Origin: Limnanthes douglasii subsp. nivea
Lineage: Eukaryota; Streptophyta; Magnoliopsida; Brassicales; Limnanthaceae
Reading direction: 5' to 3'
Length of the DNA: 64,000 nucleotides
Assembly: GCA_036936605.1 (NCBI GenBank)
Contig: JAUPFV010000001.1
Span: 171,634,386-171,698,385, forward strand
A program made the translations under genes and the position numbers. The first letter of the stretch is position 1. Each line of letters opens with the position of its first letter. This document shows, piece after piece, positions 1 to 10,139 of this stretch. The notes under the pieces are model-generated. The model was not told where the DNA came from and did not search any database. It was given only the letters and a program-made list of their open reading frames with translations.

Positions 1-442
1 AAAAATTTGATCAATTTTTGGTACAATAAAACATCTGAAATAAATTTTGTACCTTCATAGCTTGTTATAGCTACTGTACATTTTCCCTTGACTTCTAAGT
101 GTTCACCGTTTCTGATCTTCACTCTTTTGACTTCGTTGTCTTTTAATTCCTCAAAAAGATGTTTATCATATGTCATATGATTTGTGCATCCACTATCAAT
201 CAACCAAATTTCACTGGATTCTCTGCCTGAAAAACAAGAGACCACAAACAACATATCATATGCTTCTTGATCAGCTACCCGTGCATCTGCTTCGTGCATC
301 TGCATCTGATCCTTGACTTTACATATTGCAGCTTCATGTCCAAGTTGATTACATTTGGAGCATTTAGCATCAGGTCTCCTCCAACACCTGTATGGTGGAT
401 GACCTTTGACTTTACAATGACGGCTAGGCGGATAGGATTTTC
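1..442 (-). pseudogene. Copia polyprotein fragment: zinc knuckle and protease start
   Basis: Minus-strand continuation of the gag at 443-1125, in another frame. It reads a CCHC zinc knuckle, CSKCNQLGHEAAIC (C-X2-C-X4-H-X4-C, 321-362), preceded by a related HCKVKGHPPYRCW stretch. The aspartic-protease entry motif WLIDSGCTNHMT follows (171-205). In the Ty1/Copia family the knuckle packages RNA and the DSG aspartate is the protease catalytic residue. The frame stays open to the window edge, so integrase and RT should lie to the left of position 1. The stop at 443-445 that ends gag falls just before the knuckle, so one indel separates the two parts. The family call is firm; activity is unlikely because of the frame breaks. 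Confidence 0.88.
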
Positions 443-1125
443 TCACATTTGCTTATTTTCTGTTTTGAAAATTGCTAGATGAATCTCCACTCGTCCATTG
501 ATTTTTGAAGTTTGTTTTTTATACCTGTTGTTGTCTTGATGCTTTACAGGTAGGGCACCTTCAATCACTTCTTCTTGCCTCATAGACCTCATCTGCTCTT
601 GTGCTTGCAAGGCATTTAAGAGCTCTGTAAGGGAGATATTTGACAGCTCTTTGGTGTTCTCCAAAGTAGTAATGGTAGCTTCAAACCTCTCTGGAACCGT
701 CATTAATATATTTTCAACACTCCTGGAGTCTTTTAATTCAGACCCAATCAATCTCACCTTGTTGGCAATGCTGAGAAATCTGTCTGAATACTCTTTCACG
801 CACTCAGACTCCTTCATCTTCTGCAACTCAAAATCCCTAATTAAATTTAGGACTTTCATTCCACGAATCATTTCATCTCCTTCGTACTCAGCCTTGAGGT
901 AATCCCAAATTTCTTTGGCTGAGACATTATTCATGTGAATGTCATCTGAGATACAACGACAAATAGATAAGCTTTTGCCTTTGATTTTATCGTCTTCTTT
1001 TCCTTATGTGCTTTGATCTGTGCCATAATAGGGTTTGCTGGAAGTTGAGGCATTTTGTAATCCTCTTCTAATGCTTCCCAAAGATCTAAAGCTTCCAAGT
1101 AAGTCTCCATACGAACCGCCCACAT
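443..1125 (-). pseudogene. Copia gag (DUF4219 start and UBN2-type core), frameshifted
   Basis: Two overlapping minus-strand reading frames make one Copia-type gag. The N-terminal part (931-1125) reads MWAVRMETYLEALDLWEAL, the usual DUF4219-like start in which a tryptophan-rich segment precedes LxALDLWE. A one-base shift near 945 moves to the second frame (443-934), which begins MNNVSAKEIWDYLKAEYEGD and contains EYSDRFLSIANKVRLIG, typical of the UBN2/gag-polypeptide family of plant Copia elements. Gag forms the virus-like particle. It sits just downstream of the PBS and LTR at 1212-1520, as expected for a 5' end. The frameshift and the stop at 443 make it non-functional as read. The plus-strand ORFs here are shadows. 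Confidence 0.9.
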
Positions 1126-1211
1126 TTGATAATTGTCTCCATCGAAGACTGGTGGTGCAACAATTGAAAATTATCTTTCCATTTTAACCTCACAAATCCC
1201 TTAAGAAGAGG

Positions 1212-1223
1212 GCTCTGATACCA
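1212..1223 (-). other. Primer binding site (initiator Met-tRNA type)
   Basis: On the minus strand this reads TGGTATCAGAGC, the standard plant retrotransposon PBS complementary to the 3' end of initiator methionine tRNA. It lies three bases inside the LTR that starts at 1227 on the plus strand. This fixes the element as minus-oriented with its 5' LTR on the right. Confidence 0.92.
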
Positions 1224-1226
1224 TTT

Positions 1227-1520
1227 TGTTGGTGCAAAAGACGAAGATTAAAGGTGAGAGTAAACGAAAATGAGAGAAGTAGAGAAGTTACTAGACTGTG
1301 AAAAAAGAAGACTACATTGATTTAATAAAATTGTTGGTTTAAATACACATAAAAATCACTAACACGTTAGATGACTGACATAAGTTAAATAAAAAATACA
1401 AGTAAAGTAAAACGTGTTCAGATAGCTTTACGAGTGACTTTTCCTAAAAATAACATTACGAAGACATGCAAAAGACACACACAATTAACATAAAATATCA
1501 GTTTTTAAATAATGCTAACA
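1227..1520 (-). repeat. Copia 5' LTR
   Basis: A 294-bp block begins TGTTGGTGC and ends GCTAACA on the plus strand, giving TG...CA termini with an imperfect short inverted repeat. It adjoins the PBS. The other LTR would lie outside the window to the left, so the pair and the TSD cannot be checked here. Confidence 0.78.
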
Positions 1521-2063
1521 TTAATTACTGCTTCCGTTCACGGTGAAGCCCCTCGTGGTGGTCGTTATCAGATCTAATATTATGATCCATGTTACTTTGG
1601 TCTTGTGATTTATGTTTTACTAGCTTGGTGCCCATGGTTGCTACCCTTCTATTGTAAACTTATGTTACACAGGTTTTGCCTCGTGCTCACAATGTGAGCC
1701 TACATCTCAAGACTTTCAATGTAAACCCTAAAACCTACATGAGCCGATTCACCTCCACGCTTTTATAGGTTCCGCTACTGGCCCATTGAGCTTGTCACTT
1801 AATTCAGTATATCACTGTAGAAGTCTCCAATCATGTTAGAATTCTGCTTATTTTGTCGTTCATTGTAAACAACATTATTTGTTTTCTTTCCGACAAATCC
1901 TGTGTTATATTCTAGTTATCTTACCCAACTAATCTAGTAGCGCACATTTTGTTTTATCCATTTGCTACATTTTGTTTTATCCATTTGCTACGCTTACCTT
2001 ATCTTGTTTTGGTTTCTTTTGTCGTACTCCAACCGGGTGAGATTACCATGAAATATATATGTT
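1521..2063. other. Unassigned spacer with a 23-bp tandem duplication
   Basis: No open frame or recognisable family was found. One exact direct duplication of 23 bp (1946-1968 and 1969-1991) is visible. The base composition is more balanced than in the AT-rich blocks to the right, so this may be an older insertion site or host intergenic DNA. Confidence 0.4.
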
Positions 2064-2071
2064 ATTAGTAC
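2064..2071. repeat. 8-bp TSD, left copy
   Basis: ATTAGTAC directly precedes the hAT terminus at 2072 and is repeated exactly at 3356-3363. Eight-base duplications are the hAT signature. Confidence 0.93.
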
Positions 2072-2236
2072 CAGTGGCGGATCCAAGAATAAAATTTAAG
2101 GTATGCCCAAAGATGTTATGGAAAATTTCATTAAAATATAAATATTCGAGTATTGCATAATAAAAATATGTAAATATTCTAGTTACAATTCAAAATGAAA
2201 ATATATATATATAAGTAAATGCATTATTCTCTTACT

Positions 2237-2446
2237 CATGCTTTGAAAGCGTTGGATAATATCTAGATCATCAACCGTAGAAAACACTTCTTTCTCCACA
2301 AATGTCACTGAACAATCATTAAGCTGTGAATCGTGAATTGACTATTCTATTTCTTAACTCATTCTTCACCAATTTTATACGAGAAAATACTCACTCAAAA
2401 CTTGCGGTAGCAACCGGTAAGGACAAAACTCGCTTCAAAAGTTTGT
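2237..2446 (-). pseudogene. hAT transposase C-terminal dimerisation domain, relic
   Basis: The minus strand reads LSLPVATASFE, a stop, then VFSRIKLVKNELRNRI, and after a frameshift VEKEVFSTVDDLDIIQRF. This is the C-terminal dimerisation region of TTF-type/Tip100 hAT transposases (family pattern P-V-A-T-A-S-x-E-R-x-F-S, then a basic KNxLRNR segment and a final DxxIxxF helix). In the family it mediates dimerisation and lies last in the protein, which fits its place beside the element end. The key arginine after E has become a stop. No DDE core or zinc finger is visible in the remaining DNA. Confidence 0.82.
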
Positions 2447-2807
2447 ACACAAATCCAAATATCTAGTGTTTTTTTGTACAAATAAAAATCTTACATAAAT
2501 TCGAGATAATTTTCTTATAGAAAGGAAAACTAGGGTTTGAAAATTTCCAATTTTTTTGGTGATTTGTTGAATCAAAATTGAAGTAAAACCAAATGGAAAA
2601 TTTTATTGCTTTGTTGAATGAAAATCGAAGTAAACTTCAACTAGGGAAAAATCTTACAATTTAGCAGGTGGACAAGATATTACATCAATCATCTGCAAAT
2701 CTTCGTGTACATTAATCATTAACGTGATATGAAATATGCAATCATTTGGAATGAATGATTAACAACCATGCATATCATATAATTTTATTATAGAAAGGAA
2801 AACTAGG

Positions 2808-2910
2808 GTTTGAAAATCCCGAATTTTTTCAATGATTTGTTGAATCAAAGTTGAAGTAAGTTTGAAAATCCCCAATTTTTCAATGATTTGTTGAATCAAA
2901 GTTGAAGTAA
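2808..2910. repeat. 52-bp tandem duplication inside the hAT element
   Basis: Two adjacent copies start with GTTTGAAAATCCC at 2808 and 2860. The twin at 6149-7052 has the same arrangement, but with a short deletion in the second unit. Confidence 0.85.
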
Positions 2911-2950
2911 AACCCAATATCAAATTTTAATTCTTTGTAAATCGAAGTAA

Positions 2951-3204
2951 ACTCCAATGGAAAATTCATTAACTGAATCAACTTAATATTTTATTTCTAT
3001 AGTTTTATGTTGCTTTTATTTGAGAGAAGTTGGGAAAGAGATAGGTACGATTAGGGAAAAATAGAGTAAAATAGAAAACTCCAATGGAAAATTCATTAAC
3101 TGAATCAACTTAATATTTTATTTCTATAGTTTTATGTTGCTTTTATTTGAGAGAAGTTGGGAAAGAGATAGGTACGATTAGGGAAAAATAGAGTAAAATA
3201 GAAA
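2951..3204. repeat. 127-bp exact tandem duplication inside the hAT element
   Basis: Units 2951-3077 and 3078-3204 are identical by eye, starting ACTCCAATGG. The complete identity suggests a recent duplication. The twin copy is broken inside the first unit, so whether it ever had the duplication cannot be told. Confidence 0.88.
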
Positions 3205-3355
3205 GTAAAAAAATTATAGAAGAAGTAGGTACCCAATAGGTGTTGAACCCAAGACCTCAAATACACAACTCGAGAACTTAACCACTATACTAAACTTATT
3301 TTTCTGATTTAAGGTTGTCCCGGGCATACCTATCTCCCCCCTAAATCCGCCCCTG

Positions 3356-3363
3356 ATTAGTAC
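3356..3363. repeat. 8-bp TSD, right copy
   Basis: An exact repeat of ATTAGTAC, immediately after the right terminus CCGCCCCTG. Confidence 0.93.
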
Positions 3364-3479
3364 CTATTTGCAAGTAAAAAATGAAGATAAGTTCACCACC
3401 AATTTTTTTTATTAAAAAATTCTATCAGTTGTTTAGAATAACGAATTCTTTTTTATAAAAATATTTTAAAATACAAAAA

Positions 3480-4340
3480 GTAATCTTGCTACTCTGTCAG
3501 AAATAGTGGTGATATACCGGTTACTCCATTAGGTATGACGGTAGTAATAAGACTATTATTCTTATATATTTATATTAACGAAAGTTAATAATGTTATTCA
3601 TATTTTATTAAAAAAAATAATTTTTTTAAATTAATGAAATAAATTTTATTATTCATTTCAAAATTTAAAAATTAATTTTGTTACTCATTTAAAAATATCA
3701 CAAATAAGATTGTTACTCTAATAAAAATAATAGTAATACAACTGTTATTATTAGATATCTCGATTAACGAAAATCAATCATATTATTCAATTTTTTATAA
3801 AAACATTATTTTTTTGAATTTATGAAAATAAATATTATTATTCATTTAAAAATATAAAAATTGAACATGTTAATGAACAATAAGATTGTTACTCTTTTTA
3901 GAATAATAGTAATATAGACTGTTATTTAGAATAATAGTAATATAGACCGTTATTTAGAATAATAGTAATACGACTGTTATTTTTAGATATTTCGATTAAC
4001 GAAAATATAATTATGTCATTCATTTTTTATAAAATAATTTCTTTTAGTTGTTAGATTAAAGAAAATAAATACTATTATTTATTTAAAAATATAAAAATTA
4101 ATCATGTTAATCCTATTATGAATATCGGTAATAAAATTTGTACTCTATTAAAAGTAATACTAATAAGATTGTTATTATCAAGTATTTCAACTAAAAAAAA
4201 TCAGTCGTGTTATTTATTTATTATAAAAAAAATAAATTATAAATTATAGAATATAAATTTTGTTATCCATTTAAAAATATAACAATCAAAACATGTTAAT
4301 CCTTTAAAGAATAACAATAATAAAATTGTTACCATTATCA
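3480..4340. repeat. Degenerate AT-rich tandem array, unit about 200 bp
   Basis: Anchor words recur at about 190-230 bp spacing. The phrase GATTAACGAAA (or close variants) appears near 3573, 3762, 3993 and 4188, each time followed by TTATTCATTT and ATTAATCATGTTAAT-like text. The third unit has an extra threefold repeat of about 28 bp (3896-3980). No coding potential is seen. It resembles a decayed satellite. Confidence 0.7.
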
Positions 4341-4914
4341 TATATAATAATAATAGTAAAAAAATTTATGAGCAAGTTATTTTGAAAAGAGTTGTTATTT
4401 TTAATTTTTATGATGGAGTTGAGTTTTCCTATGCTTGATTTGTCCTTTGCATATATTATAAGTTTAATGTTTTTCATTTATAAAATTTTATTATTTTTTA
4501 GCATTTAAACATAATTCAATGTTCTACCATAATAACATATAATTAATATTAGTTTTCTCCTGTGTCCGAGATTGAGATGTAGACAATGATTCATCAAACA
4601 TTTATGCGTTCAACTTTAATTGGAATACCTATTTTATTGTCTAATTATATATATATAAATAAATTTCAAAAAATTGGTATGTCGATAGTCTGCTTCATGC
4701 CTTAAGATTTTGTATCTTTTTTATTTTATTTATTGAAATTAGATTTTTGTAGCTATTAAATTTTATGGCTAAAAAACTTGCACTCTGTCCCTGAGAATAT
4801 TTATTTTCATAAAATCTTAAAAGGTGACTTTCTAAAAGTTATGCAAAATATTTAAAAATAATGTTATATTGTCTAATTACATTGTTAAGATAGGTCACTA
4901 TTAAAGAAATAATA
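4341..4914. other. AT-rich spacer
   Basis: AT-rich DNA between the two tandem arrays. No ORF, terminal repeat or family motif was recognised. Confidence 0.5.
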
Positions 4915-5965
4915 TTAAAATAGTAATTTCGTCTTTAAAAAATAATAAATTTTATAATTAGGATGTTAAAATGGTATTTTTATCTTTAAAAAATTAACCC
5001 TAATATATATAAGTAGAATGTTAAAGAGGTATTTTTTCTTCAAAACATAATAAAGTATGTAATTATGAATGTTGAAGTGGTATTTTCGTTTTAAAATAAT
5101 AATAAAGTATATCATTAGAATGTTAAATGAGTATTTTTGTTTTTAAAAAATAATAAAATATATAATTGAAATACTAAATGGATAATTTTATTTTTAGAAA
5201 ATAATAAATTATATAATTAGAACATTGAAGAGGTATTTTTTTCTTTTAAAATTATAAAGTATTTAATTAAAATGTCAAAAGAGTATTTTTGTTTTTGAAA
5301 AATAGAAAATTGTATAATTAGAATCTCAAAGGAATATTTTTGTTTTTGGAAACTAATAAAGTATATAATTATAATGTTAAAGGGTATATAATTATAATGT
5401 TAATGAGGTATTTTTTGTCTTAAAAAATAATAAAGTATATAATTAGAATGTCAAATTATACTTTTGTTTTTTTATAAATAATAAGTATATATTGAGAATG
5501 TTAAAGGAGTATTTTTGTCTTTAAAAACTAATAAAGTATATAATTAGATTGTCTAATGGGTACTATGTCTTTAACAATAATTAAGTAATAATTAAAATGT
5601 GAAAGTTTATTTTTGTTTTTAAAAATAATAAAATATATAATTAGAATGTTAAAATGGTATTTTTGTGTTTTAAAAATAATAAAATATATAATTAGAATCT
5701 TAAAAGGTATTTGTGTTTTAAAATAATAATAAAGTATAAATTAGAATGTTAAAGAGGTATTTTTGTCTTTAAAATATAATAAAATATATAATTATAATGA
5801 TAAATGGGTATTTTTGTTTAAAATAATAATAAAGTATATAATTGGAATGTTGAATCGGTGTTTTTGTCTCTAAAAAATAGATAAAATATATAATTAAAAT
5901 GTTAAAAAAGTATTTTTGTTTTTTTAAAATAAAATATAAATTAAAATGGTAAAGAGATATTTTTG
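4915..5965. repeat. AT-rich minisatellite, unit about 51 bp, about 20 copies
   Basis: The core words TATATAATTAGAATGTTAAA and GTATTTTTGTTTTTAAAA alternate at spacings near 50-52 bp across the block (for example GTATTTTTG near 5131, 5282 and 5506). Units differ by small substitutions and length changes in A and T runs. One unit near 5371-5400 is partly duplicated. The 67-aa ORF in it is repeat translation, not a gene. Confidence 0.88.
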
Positions 5966-6148
5966 TCGACATTCATAAATCCCTTCCAAAAGATGTAATG
6001 AACAAATCCAACAAAGAAAAAAATCTCAAAGAATGAAACCAATGTATAAAGTATCTCTTGATGATCTTTAGTCTCTGATCTTATTGTAATCTACAATTTC
6101 TGATGAACACCAAATCCAACCTTCACTTGAGGTTGTCTCACCTATATA
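5966..6148. other. Short unassigned spacer
   Basis: This spacer has more balanced composition, between the minisatellite and the truncated hAT twin. No motif or ORF is recognised. Confidence 0.4.
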
Positions 6149-7052
6149 TCCAAGAATAAAATTTAAGGTATGCCCAAGATGTTATGGAAAATTTCATTAA
6201 AATATAAATATTCGAGTATTGCATAATAAAAATATGTAAATATTCTAGTTACAATTCAAAATGAAAATATATATATATATAAAAGTAAATGCATTATTCT
6301 CTTACTCATGCTTTGAAAGCGTTGGATAATATCTAGATCATCAACTGTAGAAAACACTTATTTCTCCACAAATGTCACTGAACAATCATTAAGCTGTGAA
6401 TCGTGAATTGACTATTCTATTTCTTAACTCATTCTTCACCAATTTTATACGAGAAAATACTCACTCAAAACTTGCGGTAGCAATCGGTAAGGACAAAACT
6501 CGCTTCAAAAGTTTGTACACAAATCCAAATATCTAGTGTTTTTTTGTACAAATAAAAATCTTACATAAATTCGAGATAATTTTCTTATAGAAAGGAAAAC
6601 TAGGGTTTGAAAATTTCCAATTTTTTTGGTGATTTGTTGAATCAAAATTGAAGTAAAACCAAATGGAAAATTTTATTGCTTTGTTGAATGAAAATCGAAG
6701 TAAACTTCAACTAGGGAAAAATCTTACAATTTAGCAGGTGGACAAGATATTACATCAATCATCTGCAAATCTTCGTGTACATTAATCATTAACGTGATAT
6801 GAAATATGCAATCATTTGGAATGAATGATTAACAACCATGCATATCATATAATTTTATTATAGAAAGGAAAACTAGGGTTTGAAAATCCCGAATTTTTTC
6901 AATGATTTGTTGAATCAAAGTTGAAGTAAGTTTGAAAATCCCCAATTTTTTTTTGTTGAATCAAAGTTGAAGTAAAACCCAATATCAAATTTTAATTCTT
7001 TGTAAAAAGAAGTAAACTCCAATGGAAAATTCATTAACTGAATCAACTTAAT
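6149..7052 (-). mobile_element. Truncated twin of the hAT element
   Basis: Colinear with 2082-2984 and almost identical; differences are a few substitutions and changes in TA, T and short runs. It lacks the outer ten bases of the left terminal repeat and everything right of the start of the 127-bp duplication. No TSD is present. It carries the same stop- and frameshift-damaged dimerisation relic on the minus strand, so both copies descend from one already dead sequence. It abuts the LINE that begins near 7054. Confidence 0.88.
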
Positions 7053-7163
7053 AAAGGGAAGAAGATAAAGCAACACGAGAACGAGAATTTCCACTATTAC
7101 TCACAAACTAGAGAATTATCTCCATCATTGATCTTTTCAACTATATGGTGCTAATCCAGAAAC

Positions 7164-8250
7164 ATGGGAGACTTCAAAGTAATCATTTTCCCAAAACAAG
7201 ATAAGAATAACCTTATCTCTGCATCTAAATTTACACTAGTAGCTAAGTTCTCATTCAGTAAAACTAAGATAGATAAAATTAAAAGTTTCGTTGAAAAATT
7301 TAAATTCATAGTCTTGTTCAGTTTCTTTGTGTGGTATTATAGGAAAATATTAATAGAACTAGATCATAAAGAGGACATTAAAAAAGTATGAAAACAAAAC
7401 ATCTGGACTATAGGCAAGCTCTCTCTTAGGATAATTAAATGGTATCCATGCTTTAATCCTAGAAATGAGTCTCCATTAACTCGAGTATGGGCATCATTCC
7501 CAAACATTCCCTGAATATATGTACAAGAAGGATACTATAACTAACATTGAAAATGCTACATATATGTCTCTCTCAACCTGGGTACCTTCACAAAATGAAG
7601 CAAACTTTAACTACTGTAAAGCTTGACTGGAAAAAGATGTCTTTAAATCCCGTTCTCAAAAGATCTGGATAAGCTTTAGGGATAAAGATAGGTTTTTTGG
7701 AAAGATATCATCTATGGTGATATGTCATCTTAATATCTTACCTCCAAGCATTTATGACATAAAGCTATAAACTATAATAAGTTTTTTCGTGAATTAAAAA
7801 CAGGCTAATTATAAATGATAAACAACCAACATCTGAGTCAACTAAAAGCTCTAATCTAAACCCACTTTCCCAAATGGAAATATGGGTTCCAAAATTTAAA
7901 TCTTTAATTTTCAAAAAATACACAAACTCATATTAATGACAACTCTTTATCTTCTAAATTCCATGAGAACATAAACTGTAATGGTACCCATGAGTTTACT
8001 GAAACTGTAATATTTAAAACAAACTCTACATCCTCAAATTTCAACCAAAACCATAGGCCAACCAATATTGAAAACAATAAAATAAGGAATCTAACTATGA
8101 ACAAATTCAAATTAAAGATGATATAAATTTGAAAGAACCAAGATTAGAACTTGACTCTACTAAGGTTACAAGTAATGAGATAATAAAGGAACTATATACA
8201 ATAGAATTAGGCAACATTCTTACCTCTTCTGATGAATTAGAAAACTCTGG
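7164..8250 (+). pseudogene. LINE ORF1 relic with DUF4283-like domain
   Basis: The 75-aa frame at 7164-7391 (start MGDFKVIIFPKQDKNN), followed out of frame by the signature WTIGKLSLRIIKWYPCFNPR near 7400-7460 and then VWASFPNIP, matches the DUF4283 domain of plant LINE ORF1 proteins (pattern W-x-x-GK-x-x-x-x-x-K-W-x-P-x-F-x-P). In the family ORF1 binds the LINE RNA and ends with a zinc knuckle. No clear knuckle was found here. Downstream to about 8250 the text is lysine- and asparagine-rich with several stops. It is non-functional. Confidence 0.68.
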
Positions 8251-8439
8251 TAATGGTCAATAATCACCCAAAATTTCAGCAATATATAGTTTACCATTAT
8301 CTCCAATACTTGAAAAGATAATTGAAAGAAAAGACAAAAAAATACTTTAAAAGATTAAAAAAATAAAAGCTAAAATTTACAAAAGTCCTCTTATTTCAAA
8401 GGCTGTTCATTTTAAAGGATCTTCTAGATCCTTCAAATC

Positions 8440-8935
8440 CATCTTTAAATGATATTACAGTTCTAAATTGGAATGCTCGTGGAATAGACAACAAAGGGAC
8501 AATCCATAGACTCAAATCTATTATTAAAGGTGAAAAGGCTGATTTTATTGCTTTATAAGAGCCAATGATATCTCATTGATAACTTGACAAAATTTTAAAA
8601 ATTCTTCGCTTCAACTTTGGGTATGCAAACATAAGTAGTAAAATATGTATACTTTGGAAAAGGAATTTCCAATTCAAGATCATCCTTAACCATGACCAAT
8701 TACATATGATGGTAAGCCACTCTTCTATTTAGAAGGAGTTCCTAGTCACCATCATCTATGCTAAATGGTGAAGAGTATAAAGGAAAGTTCTTTGGGAAAC
8801 GTTAAGAGAAATTTATGTGACCAACCAAGAATGTTTAGTAGTAGGAAATTTTAATGTAATAACAAACCCCGCTGAGCAATGGTTTACTCAACTCTTTACT
8901 TAAGAAATACTGATGGGTTTAACAACATGTAAAAT
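8440..8935 (+). pseudogene. LINE endonuclease relic
   Basis: From 8455 it reads LNWNARGIDNKGTIHRLKS, then ADFIAL, a stop and EP, the start of the APE-type endonuclease (family: NWN.RG......R...L......D...L.E). Near 8835-8884 it reads VVGNFNVITNPAEQW, corresponding to the GDFN.......E loop with G-N in place of the catalytic G-D. The enzyme nicks target DNA for target-primed reverse transcription. The stop before EP and the altered GDFN motif indicate a dead copy. Confidence 0.8.
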
Positions 8936-8940
8936 GCTGC

Positions 8941-9384
8941 TTGGTGAGACCTTTTTTTGTATCAGAAAGGTCAAGCATCAGGCAAGAACTGGCTCAAATC
9001 ATTCAGCTTTGTGCATATCAGTATCATATATTATTCAAATTCCTTGATATGTGGACTCTTCAAACTGATTTTCTCAAAACAATAGAACTCAACCGGCAAA
9101 ACAATCTCTTTGACCATCGTATTCATGTATTCATGTCAAAGCTTAAAAGATTAAAACAAAGGTTAAAGCTATGGAACAAAGAGGTCTTTGGAAATATCTT
9201 TGATAATATTTTCCAAGCTAAAGATGAAGTCAAATATGTTGAATCATGTTTAAAAAATCTAATACTATGGATAATAAAATCAAATTATCTAAAGCTAGAG
9301 AAGAAGCTTACTTGGAAAAAAATAGTGCTACAAAATAGTTCAAACATGGTGATCGTAATTCTAGTTGCTTTCACAATTATGTAA
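8941..9384 (+). pseudogene. LINE endonuclease-RT linker, open frame
   Basis: A 147-aa open stretch. It contains FKFLDMW, then a gap and KLKRLKQRLKLWNKEVFGNI, the conserved linker between endonuclease and RT in plant L1 elements (pattern L...LK.WNKEVFG.I). It is the longest intact piece of this LINE. The start methionine is accidental, because upstream text in other frames belongs to the same protein. Confidence 0.75.
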
Positions 9385-9559
9385 AAAAAGAATAAAAACA
9401 GGATTCATGGTATAAAGATTGATGGTTCATGGGTTGAAGATCAATCCTTACTAGGGAACTCTGCTAAAAAGAATTTCAAAAATATTATATCCTCTTAATC
9501 TAGACCTCCAGACATTAATAACCACCATGACATTATCCTAGAGCTTATAACTACCCAAG

Positions 9560-10070
9560 ATAACCAAATATTCATAGCTATACATATAGCTGATGAAATA
9601 CTTAACTCAATTAACAGCCTTGATTCAAACAATGTGGCTGGAGTTGATAGATTCAACTCCATATTCTACCAAGCTGGTAGGCTAACTATACACAAAGACA
9701 TGGGTGAAACTGTCATTTCCTATTTCAAACGCCACATTTCTCCCATGACATAAAACAATATGCTTATTTCCTAAGATAGACTCTCCAAGAACTTGACAAG
9801 ATTTCAAGCATATCAACTTTTGTACAGTATTCATTAGAATTCTGTCTAAAATCATAAATGAAAGGCTTTATACCATACTTCCCAATATTATCTATAAGGA
9901 GAAGTATGACTTCATTAAGAATAAGAACATCCATGAAAATATACTATTAACTCATGAACTCACTCATGACTTTAGCAAGAATACCAAAGGAGGAAATATA
10001 ATTCTAAAATTGGATATGGTTAAAGCCTTTAACATAACATCTTTTAAATTCACATTCACTATAATAAAAT
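9560..10070 (+). pseudogene. LINE reverse transcriptase N-terminal half, relic
   Basis: Readable RT blocks include ADEILNSINSLDSNNVAGVD (family: EI..A...L....APGPDG), then FIRILSKIINERLYTILPNI and GGNIILKLDMVKAFN near 9990-10035. The last is the RT block with the first catalytic aspartate. Frame changes link the blocks. The YADD block and thumb are absent because the sequence ends near 10150. Confidence 0.8.
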
Positions 10071-10139
10071 CATTTAGCTTTAGCAATCAATTTATAGAAC
10101 TAATGAAAAAAAGATATTGATTCAGCTCCCTTCTTAATA

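Larger units (their letters stand above)
2072..3355 (-). mobile_element. Non-autonomous hAT (Tip100-like) element
   Basis: The 1284-bp element has matching terminal inverted repeats: the left end reads CAGTGGCGGATCC and the right end, on the minus strand, reads CAGGGGCGGATTTAG. Both are followed inward by GTATGCCC. CAGGGGCGGA termini belong to Tip100-type hAT elements. Perfect 8-bp duplications ATTAGTAC flank it. A relic of the transposase C-terminus lies near the left end on the minus strand; the rest of the transposase is missing, so it could only move in trans. It contains two internal tandem duplications (52 bp and 127 bp) and has a truncated twin at 6149-7052. Confidence 0.9.

Noticed and set aside
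1212..1223. tRNA gene fragment
   Set aside because: Only the 12 bases complementary to the Met-tRNA end are present, beside an LTR, so it is a PBS.
4915..5965. CRISPR-like array
   Set aside because: Adjacent diverged AT-rich units without constant repeats and unique spacers; plant nuclear context.
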